From NCBI RefSeq assembly GCF_002355275.1, contig NZ_CP023449.1, positions 2,706,001 to 2,770,000 on the forward strand: a stretch of DNA of 64,000 nucleotides, read 5' to 3'. Shown here piece by piece: positions 42,799 to 51,605 of the stretch. The notes beneath the pieces were generated by a model that was not told the DNA's origin, did not search any database, and saw nothing but the letters and a program-made list of their open reading frames with translations. A program made the translations under genes and the position numbers. Numbering within the stretch: the first letter of the stretch is position 1; every line of letters starts with the position of its first letter. This DNA is from Rhizorhabdus dicambivorans. Its GTDB lineage: Bacteria; Pseudomonadota; Alphaproteobacteria; Sphingomonadales; Sphingomonadaceae.

Positions 42799-44076
42799 AT
42801 GATGCTGACACAACTCAAGATCACCTCCGCGAAACCCAAGGCAAGCCCCTACAACCTGTCTGATGGCCAAGGGCTGGCCCTCGTCATTCAGCCCACTGGC
42901 TCCAAGCTGTGGCGCTTTCGATATCGGTTCGCCGGGAAGGCGAAGACCCTGCACCTTGGGCCATGGCCTGGCACTTCGCTGGCCGATGCCCGGGAAAAAT
43001 GTCGCGAGGCGCGCAAGTCCATAGATACGGGCCTGGATCCGGTCCTGGAGAAGAAGCGTGCGAAGGTCACTGCCCGGTACGCCAATGCCACGACCTTCAA
43101 GGAAGTCGCGCAGGAGTATCTGGAAAAATGCGAGCGAGAGGGACGCGCAACCGTAACCCTCGACAAACTTCGCTGGCTGTTAGGGTTGGCATATCCGCTG
43201 ATCGGTACACACCCCATCAGTTCCATCACACCGACAGAGGCACTTGCCGTACTGCGGAAGGTCGAGGGGACAGGCCGTTATGAGAGCGCGCGCCGCATGC
43301 GGAGTGTCCTGAGCCGTGTGTTTCGGTACGGTATCGCGACCGCGCGTTGCGATCGCGATGTCGCCGCCGATCTGCGCGGTGCGTTGACGACCCCAAAGGT
43401 TCAGCATCACGCGGCTGTCACCGACCCCCTAGAGGTCGGCCTCCTGCTCAGGACTATCGACACCTATACAGGCCAGGAAGCCACACGAATGGCTTTGCGA
43501 CTATCTGCGCACTTGTTCGTCCGTCCGGGCGAATTGCGTCAGGCAGAATGGAGCGAGATCGACTTCGAGAAAGCGGTCTGGATCATACCGATCGAGAAAA
43601 TGAAGATGCGCCGCCCGCACAAGGTGCCGCTGTCACGTCAGGTGCTGGCGATGTTCGAGGAACTGCGCGAAGTTTCTGGCCACCGACAGCATCTGTTCCC
43701 CTGCATGGGTAGTCCAAGGCGCCCCATGTCCGAGAATTGTGTCAATCAGGCCCTTCGCCGATTGGGCTATGCCACCGATGAGATGACAGCTCACGGATTC
43801 CGCGCGATGGCGGCAACCCTTCTCAATGAGATGGGGCAGTGGAACCCCGACGCGATTGAAAGGCAACTGGCACATCAGGAAGCATCGTCGGTTCGCCGAG
43901 CTTATGCCCGCGGTGAATATTGGGACGAGCGCGTTGCCATGATGCAGCACTGGTCCGACTATCTCGATGACCTGCGGCAGGCTGCCGATACGGTCAGAGA
44001 GCCGAGGCCTGTCCGCAAAAAGCCCGGCACGCGGAAATCGAATGCCGGGCGTCCTCGTGGTCGGCCGAGGAAATAA
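42799..44076 (+). CDS. P4-type tyrosine integrase
   Basis: 425 residues; the first ATG is 42799 and a second follows at once. The N-terminal arm-binding DUF4102 domain covers about 1-95 (YNLSDGQGLALVIQPTGSKL, LGPWPGTSLADAREK) and the SAM-like core-binding domain about 100-190. The catalytic domain shows Arg 242 in VRPGELR, HGFR, LAH and the Tyr in RRAYARGEYWDER. It has full length and complete active-site residues. The basic tail (GRPRGRPRK) is an AT-hook-like extension. It runs convergently to a small excisionase-like HTH gene. Whether it belongs to the second trb cluster or to a separate insertion cannot be settled here. Confidence 0.93.
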   Translation: MMLTQLKITSAKPKASPYNLSDGQGLALVIQPTGSKLWRFRYRFAGKAKTLHLGPWPGTSLADAREKCREARKSIDTGLDPVLEKKRAKVTARYANATTFKEVAQEYLEKCEREGRATVTLDKLRWLLGLAYPLIGTHPISSITPTEALAVLRKVEGTGRYESARRMRSVLSRVFRYGIATARCDRDVAADLRGALTTPKVQHHAAVTDPLEVGLLLRTIDTYTGQEATRMALRLSAHLFVRPGELRQAEWSEIDFEKAVWIIPIEKMKMRRPHKVPLSRQVLAMFEELREVSGHRQHLFPCMGSPRRPMSENCVNQALRRLGYATDEMTAHGFRAMAATLLNEMGQWNPDAIERQLAHQEASSVRRAYARGEYWDERVAMMQHWSDYLDDLRQAADTVREPRPVRKKPGTRKSNAGRPRGRPRK

Positions 44077-44082
44077 GAAACT

Positions 44083-44128
44083 CACATCCTGCAAGGCGCG
44101 CGACATATGTGTCGCCTTGCAGGATGTG
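44083..44128. terminator. Long bulged hairpin at the end of the integrase gene
   Basis: CACATCCTGCAAGG (44083-44096) pairs exactly with CCTTGCAGGATGTG (44115-44128). Inside, CGACA (44101-44105) and TGTCG (44110-44114) continue the stem around a TATG loop after a 4-base CGCG bulge. No T tract follows on +, while the minus strand continues into GAGTTTCTTATT. It lies between convergent genes, so a bidirectional terminator is likely; an attachment-site palindrome is possible. Confidence 0.55.
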
Positions 44129-44138
44129 CCCGCTTAGA

Positions 44139-44333
44139 TCATTCGTTCTGAGACGTCAGCGCCTTCAGGCTCGCATATTGTATCAATGTTGCCCGGCCGA
44201 CTTTCACGACATCGAGATCGCCGGACTGGATGAGTTCGTAAATGCGGGATCGGCTGATGCCCGTGATGCGAACGGCGGTGGCGATGCGAACCGTCAGTGG
44301 CTCGAGCTTTTTCTCCCAGCCGCGCTTTATCAT
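44139..44333 (-). CDS. Small AlpA/excisionase-like HTH protein
   Basis: 64 residues. VRIATAVRITGISRSRIYEL, then QSGDLDVVKVGRATLI, is the MerR-like HTH and beta-wing of AlpA/Xis-type proteins. It starts within the end of the DUF2274 gene (4-base overlap) and so may be co-transcribed with trb cluster 2. It is convergent with the integrase. Pairing with the P4-type integrase as its directionality factor is the natural reading. Confidence 0.75.
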   Translation of the reverse strand: MIKRGWEKKLEPLTVRIATAVRITGISRSRIYELIQSGDLDVVKVGRATLIQYASLKALTSQNE

Positions 44334-44560
44334 TTTTGCCCCCGAAGCGCCGCTTCACGGGCGCGGACAAAGTTGCGGTCGCCTTCAAGGAAGGCCGTGA
44401 GCATGGCAGGAACGAGGTCGGCAACCGGCTCCTCGACGCCATAGGTGCTGGCGTAAAGGCCCGCATAGGCCTGAAGAGCCGACTGCAGGTCGGGCGTGAT
44501 GATGATCGTCAGCTTGACCGGGGTGCGGTCGGGCAATCTTGCCAGTTTCAAATCTGCCAT
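44330..44560 (-). CDS. DUF2274 protein at the end of trb cluster 2
   Basis: 76 residues: MADLKLARLPDRTPVKLTII, DLQSALQAYAGLYASTYG and MLTAFLEGDRNFVRAREAA. It is clearly homologous to the protein at 31571 but much diverged. It lies 10 bases after the trbI stop. Confidence 0.85.
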   Translation of the reverse strand: MADLKLARLPDRTPVKLTIIITPDLQSALQAYAGLYASTYGVEEPVADLVPAMLTAFLEGDRNFVRAREAALRGQK

Positions 44561-44570
44561 AATGCCTCCT

Positions 44571-45770
44571 TCATTGGCGCCAAGGCGCGAGGATCAGATC
44601 CTTGTGAACCACCAACCGCACGGTCGCGCCGGGCCGGATGGTTATCGTCGGCTGGATGTTGAGGTTGCGCGACGTGAGTTGATCTCCGGCCCGCGACACG
44701 TTCTGCTGCGTCGATTGCCGGATCGCCTGGACGAGATCGCTCTCGCCTGTGATGGTCAGCTCCGATCCCACCCCGAGCAGGCTCGCCAGAGCCACGCCCT
44801 TGAGCAGCGCCCAAGTGTGGAAATCCACCTTGTCCTGAAGCCCGGCATAGCCAGAAGCGTCAGTGGCCGGGACATTGTCGATCCGCAGCGAACTGCCGTC
44901 TGGCAGCATGATCCGCTGCCAGACGACCAGTGCCCGCTTCTGTCCGAATGCGACGACGCTATCGTAGCTGCCGATGAGACGCGATCCCTGCGGAATGAGC
45001 AGGATGCGGCCTGTAGGGCTGTCGAATACATGGGCCGTCACCTGTGCCGTCACCAGCCCGGGGAGATCGGACCGCAGCCCGGTAATGAGGCTTGCCGATA
45101 TGACGCTGCCAGCGGAAAGCAGATAGGGCGAAGGCGCGGCGGTAAGCTGATGCGGGTTAGTGTCGCCACTTTTGTCGAGCGTGCCGACGAACGCTGCCTT
45201 GCGGCCCTGCGCGTTCGGATCACGGTCGAGATCAAGCTGCGTCGTCGTAGCGGTCGCCTCGGTGGGCGCGGCAGTCTGCAGTGTGATCTGCGCATCACTG
45301 CCAGCTGGCGTGGTCCGTCCTTGCACCAGCAGACCGGACTCCCGTGCTGCCTTCAGCTCGGAGAGCTGACGTTCACGCTCCTGCGCCGCATGCTGGGCAT
45401 TGGTATCCGCTTCGGTGCCGACACCGGCTTCGGTCGCCATCGCTCTCTGATGGGCGAGGATCGGACGTCCCAGATCGCCGGGCAATGGCGGGCCGAGCCG
45501 AGGCGCCTCACCATAGCTGGCGGGCAGACCATTGAGAGCATCGGTCGAAGGGCGATTGCCCAGCTCCGACAGTTCCCGGGGCTCGGTCATCGCCGAGAAG
45601 ACACGCGGCTTCAGCGCGACCCATGCGACCGCCATCAGGCTGACAGAACCCAGTGCCGCGATCGTGATGATAACGCCGCGACGAAACCGGATCGCGCGCG
45701 CGGGCTTGGCACGGATGGCCAGTGTTTCCGGGTCGATCTTGGCGGTGGGAGAGGTGACGGCCTCGCTCAT
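44571..45770 (-). CDS. trbI: TrbI, VirB10-like protein (cluster 2)
   Basis: 399 residues. The membrane segment (VIITIAALGSVSLMAVAWVA) is near residues 33-52. A long polar linker follows and then the VirB10 domain (SPYLLSAGSVISASLITGL, GRILLIPQGSRLIGSYD, ALVVWQRIMLPDGSS). It matches the cluster 1 protein strongly in this domain but poorly in the linker. ATG 45770 overlaps the trbG stop. Confidence 0.95.
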   Translation of the reverse strand: MSEAVTSPTAKIDPETLAIRAKPARAIRFRRGVIITIAALGSVSLMAVAWVALKPRVFSAMTEPRELSELGNRPSTDALNGLPASYGEAPRLGPPLPGDLGRPILAHQRAMATEAGVGTEADTNAQHAAQERERQLSELKAARESGLLVQGRTTPAGSDAQITLQTAAPTEATATTTQLDLDRDPNAQGRKAAFVGTLDKSGDTNPHQLTAAPSPYLLSAGSVISASLITGLRSDLPGLVTAQVTAHVFDSPTGRILLIPQGSRLIGSYDSVVAFGQKRALVVWQRIMLPDGSSLRIDNVPATDASGYAGLQDKVDFHTWALLKGVALASLLGVGSELTITGESDLVQAIRQSTQQNVSRAGDQLTSRNLNIQPTITIRPGATVRLVVHKDLILAPWRQ

Positions 45771-46699
45771 GAGCGCTTGCCCTTCCGACCCACGCTCCCG
45801 TCAGCAACGCGATCGATCCTTACGATCTGGGGCTTTCTCGTCCCGAGCCGCAGTTCGGCCACGTCGAAGATGCGGTCGATGACATAGAAGCGCCCACGCA
45901 CACGGTAGTTGACCAACTCGGCTTCGCCGGACGGCCCGATGATGAACAGCGGCGGGGCTTCGCCGACCGCGATGCTGGCGGGAAACTCCACGAAGGTCTG
46001 CCGACCATCGTCGAACGCGCGCAATGGTCGCCATGCGGGTCGGTCACCGCTGACCGCATAGTCGAAGTGGAGACTGTCGACCGCCAGGCCTTCGGCGACC
46101 GGCGCCGTGGCGGCGGATTGCTCGGCCGCCTTGCGCAGGGCGATCAGCTGGTCGGCCGGATAGGTCCAGGAGAGCGCGGCCATTGCCGTGCGGGATGTCG
46201 CGGTCAGCTGGAGGTGATAGCTGCGGCGGTCGGTCGTTACGACGAGGTTGGTCGCAAGGCCGGCGGCAAATGGCTTCACCAATATATGCGTGCGCTTGTC
46301 AGCCCCTGTGCCGCTGGTGGTATCGCCGATCACCCAGCGCGCCGTATCGCCAGCTGCGACCGCGATCAGCGTTTCTCCCGCCTGCAAGGCGATATCGGTC
46401 ACGGCGCCGGGCGCGGTATAAACCTGATAGATCGCGCCATCGCTGAACGGGAATAGCTGAACCGCGTTCACAAAGGCCTGTGCCTGCGGCTCCTGCGTCG
46501 CCGCGCGGTTGGCTGCAGCTACGCGAGCGACATTGGGGCTCACCGGCTTTCGGAGGGCCACACGGCGAACAGGCCGCTTCGGCGTCGGAGCCGTGATAAC
46601 CGGAGCAACCATCGTTGCCGGAGATGGCGGCGCTGCCTGTTGGGCCGCTGCTGAAATGGGCGCAAGGGCGATAGCCAATGCCGCGAGGATGATTTTCAT
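45767..46699 (-). CDS. trbG: TrbG, VirB9-like protein (cluster 2)
   Basis: 310 residues. There is a cleavable signal peptide (IILAALAIALAPISAAAQ) and no lipobox Cys, unlike the cluster 1 lipoprotein. The VirB9 signature follows: FVNAVQLFPFSDGAIYQVYT, NLVVTTDRRSYHLQL and AELRLGTRKPQIVRIDR. It overlaps trbI and trbF by 4 bases each. Confidence 0.94.
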   Translation of the reverse strand: MKIILAALAIALAPISAAAQQAAPPSPATMVAPVITAPTPKRPVRRVALRKPVSPNVARVAAANRAATQEPQAQAFVNAVQLFPFSDGAIYQVYTAPGAVTDIALQAGETLIAVAAGDTARWVIGDTTSGTGADKRTHILVKPFAAGLATNLVVTTDRRSYHLQLTATSRTAMAALSWTYPADQLIALRKAAEQSAATAPVAEGLAVDSLHFDYAVSGDRPAWRPLRAFDDGRQTFVEFPASIAVGEAPPLFIIGPSGEAELVNYRVRGRFYVIDRIFDVAELRLGTRKPQIVRIDRVADGSVGRKGKRS

Positions 46700-47502
46700 A
46701 GGCGTGCCTCCTTGGCGGGCTGCGCTACGGCAGCGTTGTCGGGATCAAGGGGTGAGCCGAGCGGCAGCGCGGTCGGGGCCGCTGGCGCGATCGGCGCGGA
46801 GGGCTTCATCTGCGCGGGAGGATCAAGCTCGCGGCTCCAGTCGATCGCATCGACATAGACACCGAGGGGGTTCTTCCTGAGCGTGTCGGCATTAACCGGT
46901 GCCTTGATCATGACGGTCAGGATCGCGGTCCAGCGCGAAGTCCCCGCCTCGGCCCCGCGCTCATAGGCGGTCTCGGTCCATTTCACCTGAAAGGATCGGT
47001 CCGACGCCCGCACCACGCTCGTTACCTGCACCGACACGGTTCGCTCGCCGATGGCGGCGAAGGGATTGGCCCCGCGCGCATAGTCACCGAGAAACTGACT
47101 GCCCCGCTTGGTGGTGAAGTCATAGGCTTCAAGCCAGTTCTGCCGCACCAGCACCGGGTCGAGCGATCGGCCCCGGACATTGGCGATGAACTTCGAGAGG
47201 TGCCAGGCGACCTGTGGGTCGGTCGGCTGGTATCCTGCTTCGGCTTCGGTGATGGCGCGGGCCTCGCCGAGCCGGTCGACCTCTATGACATAGGGCGTGA
47301 CCCGGCTCTGGAGGGACTGGCAGACGAGGCCAGCCGACAGTCCGCTGGCGAGAGTGAGGCACCCAAATGCCATCAGTCGCCAGTTGCGGGCCTGCACCCG
47401 CGCAGACCCGATCCGCTCATCCCAGAGTTGCCCGGCACGCTGGTAAGGCGTCTCCGGCTCCGGGGTCTGCCCATAGCGCTGGGTAGCGCGCTTGAAGATC
47501 AT
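46696..47502 (-). CDS. trbF: TrbF, VirB8-like protein (cluster 2)
   Basis: 268 residues. KRATQRYGQTPEPETPYQRA is the cytoplasmic start, a membrane segment follows near 43-63, then the VirB8 domain (PTDPQVAWHLSKFIANVRG to NPLGVYVDAIDWSRE). The C-terminus is about 40 residues longer than in cluster 1 and Pro/Ala-rich. It abuts the trbL stop. Confidence 0.94.
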   Translation of the reverse strand: MIFKRATQRYGQTPEPETPYQRAGQLWDERIGSARVQARNWRLMAFGCLTLASGLSAGLVCQSLQSRVTPYVIEVDRLGEARAITEAEAGYQPTDPQVAWHLSKFIANVRGRSLDPVLVRQNWLEAYDFTTKRGSQFLGDYARGANPFAAIGERTVSVQVTSVVRASDRSFQVKWTETAYERGAEAGTSRWTAILTVMIKAPVNADTLRKNPLGVYVDAIDWSRELDPPAQMKPSAPIAPAAPTALPLGSPLDPDNAAVAQPAKEARL

Positions 47503-48804
47503 CTAGTCGTCCCTTTCCTTGATGTCGGGGGTGGCGGAAGCGCCGCCACGGTCGCCTTGCTGGATCGTATGCAGCGCGATCTGGCGGTGATGACGGGCGG
47601 TCTGCTGGCCGCGCATGGCGCGAGCCCAGGCGGGCACAGCGCCGTCGTCGCCCGATGGTGCTGACTGGCTACCGCTATTGCGATTGAGCGCGTTCCAGGC
47701 TGCGGCCCGGCCTTGCGATGCGGCTTCACCAAGCCCGAGGGCGCTCGAAGCCCGGTCACGGGCCGCATTGCCTGCGGCGCGCGCCACGCCGCCAAGGCCA
47801 GCAGTCATCGTCGGCTCCGGCGCGGCTTCCTTGCCGAGCGAATACGCCGTCGATGCTGCCGACCCCATCGACGTCCCGGCCCGCACCGCGCCAATCGCCG
47901 TGCCGCCCAGAGCACGCGCGCCACCAATGGCCGCGCCGCCAGCCACCATGCCGATCCCCGCCGCGCCAACGGCGGTGCCGAGCGCAGCGCCCGCGCCAAG
48001 TTGCGGAGCGCCAGCGACCAGCCCGGAGGCTATACCGGGAGCAAAGATGCCAAGGCCGAAAATGGTGAGGCTGGCGAGCATCAGGCTCATCGCCTGTCCA
48101 ACGTCGGGTTCCTGCCCCTGCAGTGCAGTCGTGAATTCGGTGAAGAAGTTCGAGCCAATGCCGACGATGACGGCGAGCACCATCACCTTGATGCCCGATG
48201 ACACGACGTTGCCGAGTACCCGCTCGGCGAGGAAGCTGGTGCGGTTCCACAGCGCGAACGGCACGAGGATGAAGCCGGCCAGCGAGGTCAGCTTGAACTC
48301 GATGATCGTCACGAACATCTGCACCGCGAGGATGAAGAAGGTGATGATGATGATCGCCCAGGCGAACAGCAGCACCGCGATCGTCAGGAAATTGTCGAAG
48401 AAGGTCGTGAACCCCATAAGTTCGGAGACTTGTTCGAGCAGCGGCCACGCTGCCGAAAATCCGGTGCTTGCGAGATGGCCGGGCTTCAGCAGGTCGGCGG
48501 CCGACAATGTGCCGCCACCAGCGGTCAGGCCCGCCTGCGCGAAGGACCGGAAGATGATGTCGGCGAGCGTCGAGAAGCTGTTCAGGATGAAGGCGAATGC
48601 GCCGACATAGAGGATCTTCTTGAGAAAGCGGCCGATGACATTGTCTTCGCCGCCCATCGCCCAGAACAGCCCGGCCAGCGTGATGTCGATCGCGATCAGC
48701 GTAGCCGTCAGGAAATGCACATCGCCACCGAGGAGGCCGAAGCCGGCATCGATGTAGCTGATGAACGCCTGCATGAAGCGGTCGATGACATTGAGATCGT
48801 TCAC
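47503..48804 (-). CDS. trbL: TrbL, VirB6-like polytopic membrane protein (cluster 2)
   Basis: 433 residues from GTG 48804, which aligns with the ATG of the cluster 1 protein (VIDRFMQAFISYIDAGFGLL). Several membrane segments surround FKLTSLAGFILVPFALW, followed by an Ala/Gly-rich region and a polar tail. It is the second inner-membrane channel protein of this type in the window. Confidence 0.93.
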   Translation of the reverse strand: MNDLNVIDRFMQAFISYIDAGFGLLGGDVHFLTATLIAIDITLAGLFWAMGGEDNVIGRFLKKILYVGAFAFILNSFSTLADIIFRSFAQAGLTAGGGTLSAADLLKPGHLASTGFSAAWPLLEQVSELMGFTTFFDNFLTIAVLLFAWAIIIITFFILAVQMFVTIIEFKLTSLAGFILVPFALWNRTSFLAERVLGNVVSSGIKVMVLAVIVGIGSNFFTEFTTALQGQEPDVGQAMSLMLASLTIFGLGIFAPGIASGLVAGAPQLGAGAALGTAVGAAGIGMVAGGAAIGGARALGGTAIGAVRAGTSMGSAASTAYSLGKEAAPEPTMTAGLGGVARAAGNAARDRASSALGLGEAASQGRAAAWNALNRNSGSQSAPSGDDGAVPAWARAMRGQQTARHHRQIALHTIQQGDRGGASATPDIKERDD

Positions 48805-48920
48805 GGGCTGGGATGTCCTGGCAGAGGGAAAGTTGCCGCGAGGCGGAGCCGGGGAGTGAAGCCCCGCCCCGCGGCGAGCAACGACGGCAAGGCGAAGCCG
48901 TCGTCGCCCATCCGGCGGCG

Positions 48921-49676
48921 CTATCGGGGCGTGTAGGCCGAGCCGGAACCGAGGAACTTCGTGGTGGCGGCGCGGGCATCGATCTGGGCCTGCGCGCGGC
49001 GGGCCTGCTCGATCGTCTCGGCGCGATATTGCGCGGCCATCATGTTCTGAATCTGGAACTGCTGCTTGGCCGTCAGCGCCAGCAACTGGTTGGTGGCCTG
49101 CTGAGCCTGCAACGATCCTTCAGCGCCCTGGCTCTTGGCCACGATCGCCGACAGGGTCTGGGCATCGGCAGCGACATTCTCGACGACCTGCGCCTGCACC
49201 GTCATGGTCTGCTGATAAGCGGACATTGCCGTATCGAGGCGACTGCGCGCTGCGATCACCTGCTCATTGGTGCGCAGCGCAGAGGAGAAGGCTTTCGGGA
49301 AAAGCTGGCTGAACTGCTGGTCGAGGCCAGATACCTGGAATCTTATGCCCTGAGCCTGGCCCATCAACTGGTCGACCTGCCGGAGGGTCTGGGTCAGCAC
49401 CTGCAACTCGGGGAAATCGATGGTCGTCAGATTCTTTGCCTGATTGATCAGGCTGTTCGCTTCGTTCTGCAGGGACTTGATCTGGTTGTTGATCTGCTGA
49501 AGTGTGCGCGCGGCGGTCAGGATGTTCTGGCTGTAGTTGCTCGGATCGAACACAGTGAGGGCCTGAGCGGGCGTCGCTGGCAATGTCAGGCAGAGGGCCA
49601 GCGAACCGCTGGCAGTGAGGGCGAGGGCACTCGCGATAAGATGTTTGTTGATTGAAAATTTGCGATGGGCGAACAC
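48921..49676 (-). CDS. trbJ: TrbJ, VirB5-like minor pilus protein (cluster 2)
   Basis: 251 residues from GTG 49676, preceded by AGGAGTCTTCC. A signal peptide ends near AQA. FDPSNYSQNILTAARTLQQI and NQIKSLQNEANSLINQAKNL identify TrbJ. The next upstream gene on this strand, trbE, is 6.9 kb away because of inserted cargo, so trbJ-L-F-G-I must now rely on a promoter near 49677-49975 or on readthrough. A hairpin (ACGACGGC/GCCGTCGT, 48881-48904) lies before trbL where trbK would be expected. Confidence 0.92.
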   Translation of the reverse strand: MFAHRKFSINKHLIASALALTASGSLALCLTLPATPAQALTVFDPSNYSQNILTAARTLQQINNQIKSLQNEANSLINQAKNLTTIDFPELQVLTQTLRQVDQLMGQAQGIRFQVSGLDQQFSQLFPKAFSSALRTNEQVIAARSRLDTAMSAYQQTMTVQAQVVENVAADAQTLSAIVAKSQGAEGSLQAQQATNQLLALTAKQQFQIQNMMAAQYRAETIEQARRAQAQIDARAATTKFLGSGSAYTPR

Positions 49677-49975
49677 AGGAAGACTCCTCGATCAGGGAGC
49701 CATATTTTTCTTCATTTGAGAGACTGGCGGCAGAACCTCTCTGGTGACGCCGTGTACTGTTTCAGTGCCACAGGCACAAATAGCCCGATCAGCGGGCATG
49801 ACTTGGTCGGAGACACAACTGCCGTTCTTAGGACATTTTCCGAACCGCAGTTTTGTCAGGCGAGTAAGCATGTCCTCATCGTCGATCCGTCCAGCGCGGC
49901 AATTTCCGCTCCGAACTATCTGCTCCGTTGCGTGGGGGCGCCGTTTGGCTATGTTCCCTTGAGAGAGGGGGAGAT
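49677..49975. other. 299-bp divergent gap between trbJ (cluster 2) and the OLD nuclease gene
   Basis: No convincing gene. It must carry the promoter of the plus-strand nuclease gene and possibly a new promoter for trbJ. The left junction of the inserted cargo is expected here, but I see no repeat marking it. Confidence 0.4.
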
Positions 49976-50376
49976 ATGCGCATCGATTTCGTTGAGGTTG
50001 CCAATTTTCGGAAGCTGATTTCGACAAGAATTGGACTGTCGCCTGAAAAGACTGTGTTCGTTGGTGCGAACAATAGCGGGAAAACCTCCGCTATAACCGC
50101 GCTTCGTTACTTCCTTGTCGATTGGGAGCGCTCGAGTTTCTGCTTCAACGACTTCACTCTTTCGCACTGGCCGGCCATTAATGCGATGGGCGAGAGCTGG
50201 GAGGATGCGCATGTCGCGGAAGCGGCGCTGCCGGCGCCAGCTTGGGACGAAGTCCTGCCATCGCTGGATGTCTGGCTCCACGTCGAGGAGCATGAGGTTC
50301 ACTACGTCCAGAAGATCTTGCCCACCCTTGATTGGGCAGGCGGGCGCCTGGGCGTCAGATTGCGCTATGAGCCGAA
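49976..50376 (+). pseudogene. OLD-family nuclease, 5' part (interrupted by IS3 element)
   Basis: ATG 49976 follows GAGAGGGGGAG. The first 133 codons encode the start of an ABC-type ATPase: MRIDFVEVANFRKLISTRI, then Walker A VGANNSGKTSAI near residue 33. Translation now runs into the IS and stops at 50473. Removing the IS and one GAA joins AA to G as an AAG codon and continues in frame at 51609 (EP-K-DGEQLQKDY), so the intact protein was about 777 residues. See the 3' part for the remaining domains. Confidence 0.85.
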
Positions 50377-50441
50377 TGGACTTGTAACGGTTTTGCGCCG
50401 GTCACCTGAGCGATTAGAGCTCGCAATAGGAGACCGACGAG

Positions 50442-50714
50442 ATGATCAAGCATACAGAAGAGTTCAAGCATGAGGCGGTGCGTATTGCGCTAACCAGCAG
50501 GTTGCCTCGCGACCGGGTCGCATCGGATTTGGGGATAGGGAAGTCGACGCTGGGCAAGTGGGTGTCGCAGTATCGGCCCAGTGATCTGGTTTCAGCGCCG
50601 CAGGCAGATCTGGCACGTGAGAATGAACGCCTTCGCCTTGAGAACCGTGTGCTGCGGGAGGAGAGGGAAGTACTAAAAAAGGCCACGCAGTTCTTCGCGA
50701 GCCAAAGGCCGTGA
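50442..50714 (+). CDS. IS3-family transposase OrfA
   Basis: 90 residues. It has an HTH (FKHEAVRIALTSRLPRDRVA, GIGKSTLGKWV) and a leucine-zipper-like helix (ENERLRLENRVLREEREVL). A slippery A AAA AAG (50675-50681) in this frame would allow a -1 shift into orfB, giving the OrfAB transposase, as known for IS3. OrfA alone normally represses. Confidence 0.9.
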   Translation: MIKHTEEFKHEAVRIALTSRLPRDRVASDLGIGKSTLGKWVSQYRPSDLVSAPQADLARENERLRLENRVLREEREVLKKATQFFASQRP

Positions 50715-51568
50715 AGTTCGCTTTTGTGCATAGCTGGCGGCACCGGTGGCCCGTTGAACTGCTCTGCCGTGTCATGCTTGTCAGTGAGCGCGGCTATCGA
50801 TCCTGGCGCTCGCGACCGATCAGCCAACGTGCGCGCACGGATATGAAAGTGCTGGCACATATCCGGGAACAGTATCGCCTCAGCCTTGGCAGCTATGGTC
50901 GTCCGAGGATGACGATGGAGTTGAAAGAGGTGGGGCTTTATGTTGGCGAACGCCGTGTCGGGCGCCTAATGAAGATCAACGGGATCAAGCCCGTTCGCAC
51001 ACGCAAGCACAAGGTTACGACTGACAGCCACCATCGTCTCGGCGTCGCGGCAAACTGGCTGGACGGTAATTTTGCCGCCGATGCCCCCAACCGGAAATGG
51101 GCGGGCGACATCACCTATATCTGGACGTCGGAAGGCTGGCTCTACCTTGCCGTCATTCTCGACCTGCATAGCCGTCGCGTCGTGGGCTGGGCAGTCAGCG
51201 ACAGGATGAAGAAGGACCTGGCAATCAGGGCGTTGGATATGGCGGTGCGCCTGCGCCAGCCTCCAGAGGGCTGCCTTTTCCATTCGGACCGCGGCAGCCA
51301 ATATTGTTCTTACGATTATCAGAAGAAGCTGCAGGCCTATGGCCTGCGTCCATCGATGAGCGGCAAGGGTAATTGCTATGATAACGCCTCTGTCGAGACG
51401 TTCTTCAAAAGCCTGAAAGCCGAACTCATCTGGCGCCAGAGCTGGCCAACGCGGCGTCAGGCAGAAGCTTCCATCTTCCAGTACATCAATGGCTTCTACA
51501 ACACCCGTCGCCGCCATTCATATCTGGGCGGCATCAGCCCGCTCGCGTTCGAAGCCAAGGTGGCATAA
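50711..51568 (+). CDS. IS3-family transposase OrfB (DDE domain)
   Basis: 285 residues in the -1 frame relative to OrfA, overlapping it by 4 bases. The retroviral-type integrase core is complete: Asp in WAGDITYIWT, Asp in FHSDRGSQY and Glu in NASVETFFKSLKAE, followed by YNTRRRHSYLGG. It is most likely made as the OrfAB fusion. Confidence 0.93.
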   Translation: MKFAFVHSWRHRWPVELLCRVMLVSERGYRSWRSRPISQRARTDMKVLAHIREQYRLSLGSYGRPRMTMELKEVGLYVGERRVGRLMKINGIKPVRTRKHKVTTDSHHRLGVAANWLDGNFAADAPNRKWAGDITYIWTSEGWLYLAVILDLHSRRVVGWAVSDRMKKDLAIRALDMAVRLRQPPEGCLFHSDRGSQYCSYDYQKKLQAYGLRPSMSGKGNCYDNASVETFFKSLKAELIWRQSWPTRRQAEASIFQYINGFYNTRRRHSYLGGISPLAFEAKVA

Positions 51569-51605
51569 TGAGATAGGTGACCGGCACAAAACCGTTACAA
51601 GTCCA

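Larger units (their letters stand above)
50377..51605 (+). mobile_element. IS3-family insertion sequence, 1229 bp, complete
   Basis: Ends are TGGACTTGTAACGGTTTTG (50377) and, on the other strand, the same sequence from 51605. The inverted repeats extend 31 bases with one mismatch. The 3-bp duplication GAA lies at 50374-50376 and 51606-51608. It contains orfA and orfB in the -1 arrangement. Features and ends are intact, so the insertion is probably recent. Confidence 0.92.

Noticed and set aside
49692-50027. Minus-strand frame before trbJ, cysteine-rich in its middle
   Set aside because: It overlaps the 5' end of the OLD nuclease gene, has a poor ribosome site and resembles nothing I know; possibly a scrap, but not supportable as a gene.
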